A DNA stretch of 64,000 bases from Enhydrobacter aerosaccus (GCF_900167455.1 NZ_FUWJ01000008.1:1-64000); one strand, 5' to 3'. Shown: positions 47,431 through 56,210, counted from the first letter of the stretch. Made by a program: numbers and translations. Notes: generated by a model from the letters alone, not told the origin.

Positions 47431-48327
47431 ATGGCCAAGTCGCGCGCCGGCAAGAGCAAGGCCGGCAACATCATCGCCTTCCAGGGCGAGCCGGGCGCCA
47501 ATTCGGACATGGCTTGCCGGGCGGCGTTTCCGGACATGGTCACCCTGCCGTGCCCGACCTTCGAGACCGCCATGGCGGCGGTCCAGGCTGGCAAGGCGGC
47601 GCTGGCCATGATCCCGGTCGAGAATTCGATCGCCGGCCGGGTCGCCGACCTGCACAGCCTGCTGCCCCATACCAGGCTCAAGATCGTCGCCGAGCATTTC
47701 CAGCGCGTCGAGCATTGTCTGGTGGCGCTGCCGGGCGCCTCGCTCAAGACCATCAAGACGGCCAAGAGCCACGTCCAGGCCCTGTCGCAGTGCCGGAACT
47801 TCCTGAAGAAGCATCGCATCGAGCCGCTGGTTCATGCCGACACCGCAGGCGCGGCGCGCGAGATCGCCGAGATCGGCGACGCCTCGGTCGCCGCCATCGC
47901 CTCGTCGCTGGCGGCGCGCATCTACGAGCTCAAAGTGCTGGCGCGCAACATCGAGGATGCGGACCACAACACCACGCGCATGCTGGTGTTCAGCCGCGAG
48001 GAGGCGCGCCCGGACTGGCGCTCGACGCCGTGCATGACGGCCTTCCTGTTCCGCGTGAAGAGCGTGCCGGCCGCGCTCTACAAGGCGCTGGGCGGCTTCG
48101 CCACCAACGGCGTCAATATCGTCAAGCTCGAGAGCTACCTGTCGGGACCGCAGTTCGAGCAGGCGCAGTTCTATGCCGAGGTCGAGGGCCATCCCGAGCA
48201 GCGCAGCGTCAAGCTCGCGCTTGAGGAGCTGGCCTTCTTCTCCGAGGAGCTGAAGATGCTCGGCACCTTCCCGACCAATCCGTTCCGGCGCAAGGGCTGG
48301 GACGCGCCGACGCGCCCCGGGACCTGA
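47431..48327 (+). CDS. pheA: Prephenate dehydratase
   Basis: This 298-residue monofunctional enzyme makes phenylpyruvate from prephenate for phenylalanine synthesis. The catalytic domain starts IIAFQGEPGANSDMACRAAF and includes AMIPVENSIAGRVADLHSLL and the Thr-Arg-Phe-type motif NTTRMLVFSRE. A C-terminal ACT domain at about residues 200-285 with KLESYLSG gives phenylalanine feedback; the usual ESRP motif is ESYL here. A basic leader MAKSRAGKSKAG precedes the fold. rpe follows after 9 bp. Confidence 0.96.
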   Translation: MAKSRAGKSKAGNIIAFQGEPGANSDMACRAAFPDMVTLPCPTFETAMAAVQAGKAALAMIPVENSIAGRVADLHSLLPHTRLKIVAEHFQRVEHCLVALPGASLKTIKTAKSHVQALSQCRNFLKKHRIEPLVHADTAGAAREIAEIGDASVAAIASSLAARIYELKVLARNIEDADHNTTRMLVFSREEARPDWRSTPCMTAFLFRVKSVPAALYKALGGFATNGVNIVKLESYLSGPQFEQAQFYAEVEGHPEQRSVKLALEELAFFSEELKMLGTFPTNPFRRKGWDAPTRPGT

Positions 48328-48336
48328 GAGGCGGCC

Positions 48337-48999
48337 ATGGCCCAGCAGCCCGTTCGCATCGCCCCCTCGATCCTGTCGGCCGACTTCGCCGCGCTGGGAC
48401 AGGAGATCGCCGCGGTGACGGCCGCCGGCGCCGACTGGATCCATGTCGACGTCATGGACGGCCACTTCGTGCCTAATCTCACGATCGGGCCGATGGTAGT
48501 GAAGGCCCTGCGCAAGCACAGCGCGCTGCCGTTCGACGTGCATCTGATGATCACGCCGGTCGATCCGCTGGTGCCGGCCTATGCCGAGGCCGGCGCCGAC
48601 GTGATCTCGTTCCATCCCGAGGCGGGGCCGCACGTCCATCGCACCATCCAGCTCATCAAGGGGCTGGGCAAGAAGGCCGGTCTCGTCCTCAACCCGGCGA
48701 CGCCGCTTGCCGCGGTCGAGCCGGTGCTGGGCGATCTCGATCTGGTGCTGGTGATGAGCGTCAATCCGGGATTCGGCGGCCAGGCCTTCATCGACAGCCA
48801 GCTCGCCAAGATCGCGGCGCTGCGCAAGGCGATCGACGCGCTCGGCAAGCCGATCGCTCTCGAGGTCGATGGCGGCGTCAATGCCGAGACGGCGAAACGC
48901 TGCATCGTCGCCGGTGCCGATGTCCTGGTTGCGGGCACCGCGGTGTTCGGCGGCGGGCCGGCACGCTACGCCGACAATATCAAGGCGCTCAGGTCCTAG
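48337..48999 (+). CDS. rpe: Ribulose-phosphate 3-epimerase
   Basis: This 220-residue TIM-barrel enzyme of the pentose-phosphate and Calvin cycles interconverts ribulose and xylulose 5-phosphate. Signatures are APSILSADFAALGQEI, WIHVDVMDGHFVPNLTIGP, LVMSVNPGFGGQAFI and EVDGGVNAETAKRCIVAGAD. It is full length and probably co-transcribed with pheA. It ends one base before the convergent CBS gene's stop. Confidence 0.97.
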   Translation: MAQQPVRIAPSILSADFAALGQEIAAVTAAGADWIHVDVMDGHFVPNLTIGPMVVKALRKHSALPFDVHLMITPVDPLVPAYAEAGADVISFHPEAGPHVHRTIQLIKGLGKKAGLVLNPATPLAAVEPVLGDLDLVLVMSVNPGFGGQAFIDSQLAKIAALRKAIDALGKPIALEVDGGVNAETAKRCIVAGADVLVAGTAVFGGGPARYADNIKALRS

Positions 49000-49000
49000 C

Positions 49001-49432
49001 TCAGCCGTGCGAGTGCTTGCCGCCGGGGTGACTGATGTCGCCCAGCGCGGTCCCTGCCGCGCCGCCGCTATGCAGGGTGGCGACGTCGCCCAGCGACAGG
49101 ATGCCGACCAGCTTCTTGTCGCGATCGACCACGGGCAGCCGACGCACCTGCTCCTCGCCCATGTTGCGGGCGACATGCTCGATGTCCTCGTCCTCGAAGC
49201 AGTATTTGACCTCGCCGGTCATGACCTCGCGCACCGGCGTCTTCGGCCCCTTGCCGCTGGCCACCGCGCGCAGGGCAATGTCGCGATCGGTGATCATGCC
49301 CACCAGCCGCTCCTTGTCGCCGACGGGCAGCACCCCGGAATCGGCTTCTAGCATGAGCCTGGCTGCCTGCTGGATGGTCTGGTCGGGCGTGGCGAGCGTG
49401 ACGGGCGTGCTCATAGCTTCGCGGACTTGCAT
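49001..49432 (-). CDS. Two-CBS-domain protein
   Basis: This 143-residue protein consists almost entirely of two CBS domains: residues 1-60 (MQVREAMSTPVTLATPDQTI...VGMITDRDIALRAVA) and 68-130 (VREVMTGEVKYCFEDEDIEH...VGILSLGDVATL). CBS pairs bind adenosine nucleotides, and free-standing ones are usually energy sensors. The ATG at 49432 has GGAGGAG. A His/Gly-rich tail (HPGGKHSHG) ends the protein. The partner is unknown. Confidence 0.9.
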   Translation of the reverse strand: MQVREAMSTPVTLATPDQTIQQAARLMLEADSGVLPVGDKERLVGMITDRDIALRAVASGKGPKTPVREVMTGEVKYCFEDEDIEHVARNMGEEQVRRLPVVDRDKKLVGILSLGDVATLHSGGAAGTALGDISHPGGKHSHG

Positions 49433-49523
49433 GCTGTTCTCCTCCGGTCCGGTTGGGGGAAGTCGATCCAGCAATGATCCGCGCGCGACCGTGGTTGCGT
49501 TCCGATCCGTGCCGAAGGCGGTC

Positions 49524-50396
49524 CTAAAGCGAGACTTCGCCGCGCAGCACCGGTACGCAGCGGCCGCCGACGCTGGCCCGGATACCGTCCGGCCCGCGCC
49601 AGGCCCGGCACAGGAGCTGGCTGGGGCGGCCCATCTCCACGCCCTGCACGATCTCGACCGGCTTGTCCTGCTCCTTCGACAGCGAGAGCAGCAGCGCCGC
49701 GAGCGGCGTGGCCGCGCTGCCGGTCGCGGGATCCTCGACCGTGCCGGACAGGGGTGAGAACATGCGCGTGCGGACGCGTTTTCCGTCGTGGGCATAGAGA
49801 TAGAGCGGCAGCCGGTTGGCGCCCATCGCCGTATAGACCGCGGCGGCCTCCCGGAAATGGCTGATGTCCGGCGTGGCCCGCGTCAGCGCCTCGCCCGTCA
49901 CCTCGGCGAGGACGAAGGAATTGCCGACCGAGGCATAGAGCGGTCGATGGCCCGTGATGACAACGTCCTTGGCCTCGAGGCCGACGCAGCGGGCCAGCAG
50001 CTCCACCGGCATTTCCGCGCCCAGGGACAGAGGCTGCGGCGCGGCGATCGTCACCACTCCAGCCTCGACCTTCACCTCGACAAGACCGGCCATCTCCTCG
50101 AATCGCAGGCTGCCGTTGGTGGCGCGGCCCAGTTCCGTCAGCACCCACCCCGTCCCGACATTGGGGTGGCCGGCGAACGGCATCTCGTGCCTGCGGTTGA
50201 AGATGCGGACGCGGGCCGTGTTGGCCGAATCCTGTGGCGGCAGGACGAAGGTCGTCTCGCTGAGATTGAACTCCGCCGCCAGCGCCAGCATCTCGTCGTC
50301 TTCGAGACCGCAGGCATCGGGAAAGACGGCGAGAGGATTGCCGCCGAAGCGGCGTTCGGTGAAGACGTCCACCGTGACGAAGGAAAAGCGACGCAT
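49524..50396 (-). CDS. PhzF family isomerase-like protein
   Basis: This 290-residue protein has the two-fold diaminopimelate-epimerase-like architecture of PhzF. The opening is FVTVDVFTERRFGGNPLAVF, the catalytic Glu is in AEFNLSETTFVLPP, and the phosphate-binding region is FAGHPNVGTGWVL followed by PLSGTVEDPATGSAATPLAA. No other phenazine genes are nearby, so the substrate is unknown, as for most PhzF-like proteins. The isomerase/epimerase gene upstream on the same strand may be co-transcribed. Confidence 0.9.
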   Translation of the reverse strand: MRRFSFVTVDVFTERRFGGNPLAVFPDACGLEDDEMLALAAEFNLSETTFVLPPQDSANTARVRIFNRRHEMPFAGHPNVGTGWVLTELGRATNGSLRFEEMAGLVEVKVEAGVVTIAAPQPLSLGAEMPVELLARCVGLEAKDVVITGHRPLYASVGNSFVLAEVTGEALTRATPDISHFREAAAVYTAMGANRLPLYLYAHDGKRVRTRMFSPLSGTVEDPATGSAATPLAALLLSLSKEQDKPVEIVQGVEMGRPSQLLCRAWRGPDGIRASVGGRCVPVLRGEVSL

Positions 50397-50411
50397 GGTT
50401 CTTGTGCTCTC

Positions 50412-51290
50412 TCAGACGATCTCGGCGCCGATTTCCTCGGCAATCCGGCGCAGGGCCGCGACCGATCGTGCCGTCGCGTTGCGCCCGTCCTGCGGGCAAT
50501 GAGTCTCGATGGAGGCGATGACCTCGGGGACTTCGACCGCGCTCAGCAGTCGTTGAAGTTCCGCGGCCCACGGAATATCGCCGTCGCCGAGGGGAACGGT
50601 GCGGTTGCCGGCGAGATCGCGATCCTTGAGATGGATCATGTCGACCAGAGGGGCAAGACGCGCGATGTCCGCCGCCTCCGGCGGCGCACCCATGGCATAG
50701 CTGTTGCCGATATCGACCAGGGGCTGGATCTTCATGTCCTCCGGCTGCGTTCCGATCAGCTCGGGCAGGGCAGTGAAGAAATGCGCCAGCTCGGCGATGT
50801 TGCCGACGTTGCAGATCGGCTCGTTCTCGAGCTCCAGAAGGGCATCGTGACCGCCGGCGATGTCCAGCAGCCGATAGAGCACACGGTCGAGATCCTTGGG
50901 CTGGAAGTCGGGATAGCGAAGATAGCTGAAGATCCGCACCCGGCTTGCATTCAGCACTGTGGCGATGTCGAAGGCATAGGCGAGAGGGTCATCGCGCGGG
51001 CACTCGGACGGATCGAAGGCGAAGTCGACCGCTCCCTCCGGCCGGGATTTGTCCGGCGCGGTCCATTTCAGCAGGGGAGAGACGAGGGTCGGCACCGTGA
51101 TCCCGGCGTCCTCCAGCGCATCGCTGATGTCGGCGATCTCGGCGAGAGACATGCCGAGAAGGTTTCGGCCGCCCACGGTGCGCATGTCCAGGCGACGCAC
51201 CTGGTGCTCGGCGCAGAAGGAGATCATGTCGGAGAGCGACGATCCGATTTCATCGCCGATCACGGTAAGAGCAAGTCTTGGAAGAGCCAT
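50412..51290 (-). CDS. Sugar phosphate isomerase/epimerase-like TIM-barrel protein
   Basis: This 292-residue protein of the AP-endonuclease-2/xylose-isomerase-like family starts MALPRLALTVIGDEIGSSLS. Likely metal ligands are Glu and Asp/His in ALLELENEPICN, QPLVDIGNSYAM, LVDMIHLKDRDLAG and VIASIETHCPQDG. It lies 15 bp before the PhzF-like gene and divergent from the HerA-like gene across 60 bp. The actual substrate is not inferable. Confidence 0.82.
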   Translation of the reverse strand: MALPRLALTVIGDEIGSSLSDMISFCAEHQVRRLDMRTVGGRNLLGMSLAEIADISDALEDAGITVPTLVSPLLKWTAPDKSRPEGAVDFAFDPSECPRDDPLAYAFDIATVLNASRVRIFSYLRYPDFQPKDLDRVLYRLLDIAGGHDALLELENEPICNVGNIAELAHFFTALPELIGTQPEDMKIQPLVDIGNSYAMGAPPEAADIARLAPLVDMIHLKDRDLAGNRTVPLGDGDIPWAAELQRLLSAVEVPEVIASIETHCPQDGRNATARSVAALRRIAEEIGAEIV

Positions 51291-51350
51291 GACCGGACCC
51301 TACTACGGAGGATCGTGTTTGGCTAAAGCCGGTATGCTAAAGGAGCGGGC

Positions 51351-53033
51351 ATGGATGATGCGGAAATCTTCGTCGGCGCCAGTGACGCCGATCAGTATCT
51401 GCTCCTGAAATATGCCAATCGCCACGGCCTCGTGGCGGGCGCCACCGGCACCGGCAAGACGGTGACGCTGCAGACGCTCGCCGAAGGCTTCTCGGCGTTC
51501 GGCGTGCCGGTGTTCCTGGCCGACGTGAAGGGCGATCTGTCGGGGATCAGCCAGCCCGGCGGCGACAATCCCAAGGCGGTCGAGCGCGCCAGGGCGCTGA
51601 AGATCGACGGCTACAAGGGGCGTGGCTTTCCCACGGTCTACTGGGATCTGTTCGGCGACAAGGGCCATCCGGTGCGGACCACGGTGAGCGAGATCGGCCC
51701 GGTCCTGATGGCGCGCCTGCTGCAGCTCAACGACACGCAGGAAGGCGTGCTCAACATCGTCTTCAAGGTCGCGGACGAGCAGGGCCTGCTGCTGCTCGAC
51801 TTCAAGGATCTTCAGGCGGTGCTGCAATGGACGGCCGAGAATGCCGGCACCCTCACCACCAAGTACGGCAATGTCAGCAAGCAGACGATCGGCATCATCC
51901 AGCGTGCCTTGCTGACTCTCGAACAGCAGGGCGGCGAGCGCTTCTTCGGCGAGCCCGCCCTCGATCTCAAGGACATGATCGCGCGCGATCCGTCGGGCTA
52001 CGGTTATGTCAATGTGCTGGCTGCCGACAAGCTGATGGAAAGCCCGCGGCTGTACAGCACCTTCCTGCTGTGGCTGCTGTCGGAGCTGTTCCAGGTGATG
52101 CCGGAGGTGGGCGACGCCGACCGGCCGAAGTTCGTGTTCTTCTTCGACGAGGCGCATCTGCTGTTCGACGATGCGCCCAAGGCCCTGCTCGACAAGATCG
52201 AGCAGGTGGTGCGTCTGATCCGCTCCAAGGGCGTGGGCGTCTACTTCGTGACGCAAAGCCCGCTGGATATCCCGGAGAGCGTGCTGGGCCAGCTCGGCAA
52301 TCGCGTCCAGCATGCCCTGCGCGCCTTCACGCCCAAGGATCAGCGGGCGGTAAAGACCGCCGCCGATACCTTCCGTCCCAACAAGAAATTCGCGGCCGCC
52401 GAGGCCATCGTCGAACTCGGCGTCGGCGAGGCGCTGGTGTCGTTCCTCGATGCCAAGGGCGTTCCGACGCCGGTCGAACGCTGCCTCATCGCGCCGCCGC
52501 AGGGCCGCATCGGTCCGGCGAGCGACGCCGAACGCGCGGCCGTCATCAAGGCGAGCCCGCTTGCCGGCAAGTACGAACGCACGGTCGATCGCGAGTCGGC
52601 CTATGAAGTGCTGACGGGGCGTGCCACCGGCGGGCAGGTCCATCACGACGACACCGATGCCGCGCCCAGTGCCGGGCAACGGCGGCGTGGGCAGTATGGA
52701 GCGCCACCGCCGGCAGAACCTACGACGGCAGCTCCTGGCCCCAGCGGGCCGTGGGGCAGCGCGCCGGCGCCATCGGAAGCGCCGGCGCCCAAGCCGCAGC
52801 CGCGATTGCGTGAAGCCCAGGCGCCGACATCGGCACCGGTTCCGCCTGCAGCCAAAACGCCGGCCCGCCGCAGCGATACACTCGGTGAAACCATCGCCAA
52901 GTCGGCCGCTCGCACCGTGACCACGATCGCGGTCCGCGAGGCCTCGAAGGCGATCTTCGGCAGCGGCCGCAAGGGCGATACCGGCCTTCTCGGCGGGCTC
53001 GTGCGCGGTGTCCTGGGCGGCCTCGCCAAGTAG
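51351..53033 (+). CDS. HerA-like ATPase of the DUF853/YjgR family
   Basis: This 560-residue ATPase has an AGGAG Shine-Dalgarno before the ATG. Walker A is VAGATGTGKTVTLQTL near residue 30, Walker B FVFFFDEAHLLFDD near residue 260, and the sensor region YFVTQSPLDIPESVLGQLGN. A Pro/Ala-rich linker (about residues 430-510) precedes a conserved C-terminal block ending GLLGGLVRGVLGGLAK. The family is widespread, with a presumed DNA- or protein-translocating role that remains unproven. Confidence 0.88.
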   Translation: MDDAEIFVGASDADQYLLLKYANRHGLVAGATGTGKTVTLQTLAEGFSAFGVPVFLADVKGDLSGISQPGGDNPKAVERARALKIDGYKGRGFPTVYWDLFGDKGHPVRTTVSEIGPVLMARLLQLNDTQEGVLNIVFKVADEQGLLLLDFKDLQAVLQWTAENAGTLTTKYGNVSKQTIGIIQRALLTLEQQGGERFFGEPALDLKDMIARDPSGYGYVNVLAADKLMESPRLYSTFLLWLLSELFQVMPEVGDADRPKFVFFFDEAHLLFDDAPKALLDKIEQVVRLIRSKGVGVYFVTQSPLDIPESVLGQLGNRVQHALRAFTPKDQRAVKTAADTFRPNKKFAAAEAIVELGVGEALVSFLDAKGVPTPVERCLIAPPQGRIGPASDAERAAVIKASPLAGKYERTVDRESAYEVLTGRATGGQVHHDDTDAAPSAGQRRRGQYGAPPPAEPTTAAPGPSGPWGSAPAPSEAPAPKPQPRLREAQAPTSAPVPPAAKTPARRSDTLGETIAKSAARTVTTIAVREASKAIFGSGRKGDTGLLGGLVRGVLGGLAK

Positions 53034-53077
53034 CGGCGGCTGCGCCGGCTCTTACAGGCCCCTCCTACCGGTCGCTC

Positions 53078-53410
53078 CTAGGGTCCGAGGCTGCGTGCCG
53101 TGACGAGGGCCTTCAGGGCCGAGTCCGATTGGGCGTATTTCCGCTGAAGGACCGTCGCTTCCATCGCCAGCGAATCGCATCGCAGATGACTGAGCGCATG
53201 CTCGATGCGGGTGTCGCTTGCCTCGTCGGTGACTTCGGCCGTCAACCAGCGACGGCAGGCGGCTTCTCGACCGGCCAGAGCGACGATGTCCGGTGGTGCA
53301 TTGTGCAACGACTTAGGCAGGGAGGCTGCTTCCTTGTCGATGGCCCATGAAGGCCCGACGAGCAAGGCGATGAAGCAGACGAGGAGAAAGGAGCGAGCAA
53401 TGGATCTCAT
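53078..53410 (-). CDS. Small secreted protein of unknown function
   Basis: This 110-residue protein has a clear signal peptide (MRSIARSFLLVCFIALLVGP, cleavage near SWA). The mature part is about 85 residues and helical, with two cysteines (GREAACRRWL and LRCDSLAM), a potential disulfide. It is the last gene in the same direction as the cytochrome c' and metallophosphoesterase genes and may belong to that ECF-controlled operon. I recognise no family. Confidence 0.65.
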   Translation of the reverse strand: MRSIARSFLLVCFIALLVGPSWAIDKEAASLPKSLHNAPPDIVALAGREAACRRWLTAEVTDEASDTRIEHALSHLRCDSLAMEATVLQRKYAQSDSALKALVTARSLGP

Positions 53411-53436
53411 GGCCTCTTCCCTTCGATGGCATCGGT

Positions 53437-53898
53437 CTAGTTCCTGAACTTTTCATGACAGGCCGCGCAGGCTTGGCGTGTAACGGTCATCTGTCGCGCA
53501 ATCGCCTCCTTGTCGCCGCCATTGACGACAGCGAAGAGCTTGCTGGTTTCAACGACCAATTTCTTCTGCGCATCGAGAAAACGCTCGAAATCGTCCCACG
53601 TTGTGGTCGGTGCGTCGAACTTGCTCGGCAATTCCTCGAGTTCGCTACCGGGCGGGAAAATACCGGGAATGGTTTTTGCCAGCACGACAACTTTTCGTGC
53701 GCTGTCGACGGGAAGCGGTTGATCGCCGGCCGCTTTGCCGAACTTGTCGATCTCCGTCATCGCCGCGGCCATCGAGCGCATGGTGGCGATCAGCAGCTGC
53801 TCGACGGCTTCGGCATGGAGCGCAGCGGGAGTGAAGAGGACAGCCGCGAGGGCGAGGACTGGCCAGGTTCGGCCAATCCACCGGGTATTTCGCAACAT
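53437..53898 (-). CDS. Cytochrome c'-like class II haem protein
   Basis: This 153-residue periplasmic protein has a signal peptide ending near ALHAEA and a four-helix-bundle pattern. The haem-binding motif is near the C-terminus (QACAACHEKFRN), as in class II cytochromes c. The insert IFPPGSELEELPSKFDAPTT before the penultimate helix is typical of cytochrome c'. It follows the metallophosphoesterase gene by 30 bp. Roles in the family include gas binding and protection from nitric oxide. Confidence 0.85.
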   Translation of the reverse strand: MLRNTRWIGRTWPVLALAAVLFTPAALHAEAVEQLLIATMRSMAAAMTEIDKFGKAAGDQPLPVDSARKVVVLAKTIPGIFPPGSELEELPSKFDAPTTTWDDFERFLDAQKKLVVETSKLFAVVNGGDKEAIARQMTVTRQACAACHEKFRN

Positions 53899-53928
53899 GA
53901 CGCAACTCTCTTCGAAGGGATGGGACGA

Positions 53929-54798
53929 TCAGGCTTTGCTGACGGGCAGCTCGGTGAGCGTGATCTTCGCCCCCATGGTGATATCGCGCGTGCCAAGTCC
54001 GCTCATCGCGGGATCGTAGGGAAGCGGGACGCGCTTGGGCTGCGAGCCCGGGGCGGGCTGCGGGAAGATCAGGGACTTCGCCGCATGATGGGGGATGTGG
54101 CCCGTCATGTCGTGATGCTCCTGGTGGATATGGCCGTAGAAGACCACGACGTTCTGGTAGGGCATCAGCAGGTCGATCGCCTTGGTGCCGTCGGCTGTCG
54201 TCCAATCCCACTTGGCGTAGAGGTCGAACAGGGGCCGGTGCGTCATGACGACGATCGGCTCATCCACCTTGCGTTGCTTCAGATCGGCGGCCAGCCAGGC
54301 CAATTGGGCTTCGCCGAGCTTGGCTTCGGGATCCGACGCGTTGTCGAGTGCGATGAAGTGCACGCCTTTGTGATCGAAGGTGTAGTGCGTCTCGCCGAAG
54401 AATTCCTTGTAGGCTTCGCCGGCGTCGAGCGACGCATCGTGCTCGCCCGGCATGAAGCGCACGTCCTTGACATGCAGGGCGCCGACGATCTCGCGAAACC
54501 GCTTCATGCGCGCGCGCCGTTCCTTCGCGTCTTCTGTCGTATGGGTGAGGTCGCCGGTGAAGACGATGAAGTCCGGTTGGTTGGTCAGTCCGTTCACCGT
54601 CGCCACCGCCTTTTCGAGCGTATGCTCCGCATCGGGATTGGCCGGGCCGCTGTAACCCCAGTGCGTGTCCGAGAATTGCACGAAGTGGAAGTCGGCGGTC
54701 TGGGCCGAGATCTTCCTGTCGGGAAAGAGCCCTGCGGTGAATGTCACGCCGGCAATCCCGGCAAGCTTCAGGAAATCGCGACGATCGACGTGAGCCAC
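53929..54798 (-). CDS. Tat-exported calcineurin-like metallophosphoesterase
   Basis: This 289-residue phosphoesterase starts at GTG (54798) behind GGAGG. The N-terminus AHVDRRDFLKLAGIAG is a twin-arginine signal. Metal motifs are FVQFSDTHWGYSG, FIVFTGDLTH, FMPGEHD (His-Asp in place of the usual GNHD), VVMTHRPLFD and VVFYGHIHQEHHD. It is the first gene behind one of two matched divergent ECF-type promoters and is followed by a cytochrome c'. The substrate is unknown. Confidence 0.9.
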   Translation of the reverse strand: MAHVDRRDFLKLAGIAGVTFTAGLFPDRKISAQTADFHFVQFSDTHWGYSGPANPDAEHTLEKAVATVNGLTNQPDFIVFTGDLTHTTEDAKERRARMKRFREIVGALHVKDVRFMPGEHDASLDAGEAYKEFFGETHYTFDHKGVHFIALDNASDPEAKLGEAQLAWLAADLKQRKVDEPIVVMTHRPLFDLYAKWDWTTADGTKAIDLLMPYQNVVVFYGHIHQEHHDMTGHIPHHAAKSLIFPQPAPGSQPKRVPLPYDPAMSGLGTRDITMGAKITLTELPVSKA

Positions 54799-54828
54799 GG
54801 TGGCCTCCAGCGTTGTTGATGCCGGACC

Positions 54829-54854
54829 TACCGAGGCGCTGGGGGCTTTATTCC
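54829..54854 (-). promoter_or_regulatory. ECF-type promoter of the metallophosphoesterase operon
   Basis: On the minus strand GGAATAAA (54854-54847), 13 bases, then CGGTA (54833-54829). A start near 54822 leaves a leader of about 24 bases carrying the GGAGG before GTG 54798. The layout is identical to the divergent element at 54870-54895. Confidence 0.65.
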
Positions 54855-54869
54855 GGGGCCGACCCAGGG

Positions 54870-54895
54870 GGAATAAAATCGACGCCCTGCCGGTA
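54870..54895 (+). promoter_or_regulatory. ECF-type promoter of the sigma/anti-sigma operon
   Basis: GGAATAAA (54870-54877), 13 bases, then CGGTA (54891-54895), mirror image of the element at 54829-54854. The -35 boxes form a TTTATTCC/GGAATAAA inverted repeat with a 15-base centre. A start near 54902 would make the ATG at 54906 almost leaderless or favour the ATG at 54915. Confidence 0.65.
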
Positions 54896-54905
54896 ATGAT
54901 GTCCA

Positions 54906-55463
54906 ATGGCGATCATGTCGGAGGCGCCGAAACCGGATAGTGGCATGGTCGAACGGTTTCGTTCGGTGATGCTGCCGCACCTCGACGCGGCGTATGGATT
55001 CGCGCGCTGGCTGACGCGCGACCCCGTTCTTGCGCAGGACGTGGCGCAGGAGGCGATGGTCCGGGCGCTGCGATACTTCCACGCCTTCCGCGGTGAGGAG
55101 GCGCGGCCCTGGCTGCTGCGCATCGTGCGCAATACCTGGCACGACGCGCGGATGAAGCAGCGAGCCGACCAGCCGCTCGAGGCGGCGGAGGAACAGCCGA
55201 CCGAGGGGCCGGACCCGGAACAGTCGGCGATGATCGAGGATCGGCGCCGGCACGTTGCGGCGGCATTGGCCGCCCTGCCGGCCGAGTCGCGGGAGGTGCT
55301 GGTGCTGCGCGAGATCGAGGACCTCTCCTACAAGGAGATCGCAACGGTCCTCGATATGCCGATTGGAACCGTGATGTCCCGGTTGGCGCGCGCCCGGGAG
55401 AAGCTGGCCGGCGATCTGCGGGTCCGCTTGGGAAGGAGGACGAATGGACTGCGCGACCTGTGA
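54906..55463 (+). CDS. ECF-family RNA polymerase sigma factor
   Basis: This 185-residue sigma factor has region 2 at about residues 22-90 (AYGFARWLTRDPVLAQDVAQ, PWLLRIVRNTWHD) and region 4 at about 120-175 (LPAESREVLVLREIEDLSYK, IATVLDMPIGTVMSRLARAR). The start is uncertain: ATGs at 54906, 54915 and 54945 are all in frame and none has a strong Shine-Dalgarno. It overlaps the anti-sigma gene by 20 bp. Matched promoters facing both ways suggest it drives itself and the metallophosphoesterase/cytochrome c' operon. Confidence 0.93.
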   Translation: MAIMSEAPKPDSGMVERFRSVMLPHLDAAYGFARWLTRDPVLAQDVAQEAMVRALRYFHAFRGEEARPWLLRIVRNTWHDARMKQRADQPLEAAEEQPTEGPDPEQSAMIEDRRRHVAAALAALPAESREVLVLREIEDLSYKEIATVLDMPIGTVMSRLARAREKLAGDLRVRLGRRTNGLRDL

Positions 55464-56205
55464 GTCGATGGTCGAGGTCTATCTCGACGGCGAACTGTCC
55501 GCGGCTGAATCGGCGGCCTTCGAGCAGGCCCTCGAGCGTTGCCCGGCCTGCCGCGAGCGCCTCGAGGAGGCACGCGCGCTAAGCGGGCTGTTGCGGGACC
55601 TGCCGGCCGAGTCGGCACCCGATCTGCTGCGGGCGCGCGTCGAGCGGGATCTTCGTGCCGCCGGCGGTGCGCGCCCGGCGGCGGCTCCGCGTCTGCCGCT
55701 GCGCTGGATGGCGACCGCCGCCAGCCTCCTTGTTGCCGCCAGCCTCGGCTGGATGGGCGGCATGTTGTCGACCCAGCAGGGCCGGGATGCGGATGAACTG
55801 GTGTCGGGCTATCTGCGCGTTGCGGCCAGCGACCATCCCGTCGATGTCGTCTCCAGCGACCGCCATACGGTGAAGCCGTGGTTTGCCGGTCGCATCGATT
55901 ACTCACCGCCCGTGCACGACCTTACGACCGATGGCTTCCCGCTGCTGGGCGGACGGATCGACGTCTATGACGGGCGCAAGGTCGCGGTGCTGGTCTATGG
56001 GCACAACCAGCACAAGCTGGCGTTGACCCTGTGGCCGGCTTCGGCCGACAACGGCGTCCCGCCAGATATTAGTCAACGCGACGGCTTCGTGCTGGCGCAA
56101 TGGCGGCACGGCGGCTTCGAGATGCGCGCCGTGTCTGACGTCGGGACAAGTGAGATGGAGTCTTTTGCGAAGGCGATCGACAGGACGATCGACAGCGATC
56201 GGTAG
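55444..56205 (+). CDS. Membrane anti-sigma factor
   Basis: This 253-residue protein has an N-terminal anti-sigma zinc-finger-like domain (residues 1-42), one transmembrane segment near residues 82-104 (ATAASLLVAASLGWMGGMLS) and a periplasmic domain of about 145 residues. The usual H-X3-C-X2-C motif reads A-LER-CPAC, so the histidine is missing; two extra cysteines occur at the start (MDCATCES). It overlaps the sigma gene, which implies coupled synthesis. The periplasmic part probably senses the inducing stress. Confidence 0.88.
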   Translation: MDCATCESMVEVYLDGELSAAESAAFEQALERCPACRERLEEARALSGLLRDLPAESAPDLLRARVERDLRAAGGARPAAAPRLPLRWMATAASLLVAASLGWMGGMLSTQQGRDADELVSGYLRVAASDHPVDVVSSDRHTVKPWFAGRIDYSPPVHDLTTDGFPLLGGRIDVYDGRKVAVLVYGHNQHKLALTLWPASADNGVPPDISQRDGFVLAQWRHGGFEMRAVSDVGTSEMESFAKAIDRTIDSDR

Positions 56206-56210
56206 CAGCC

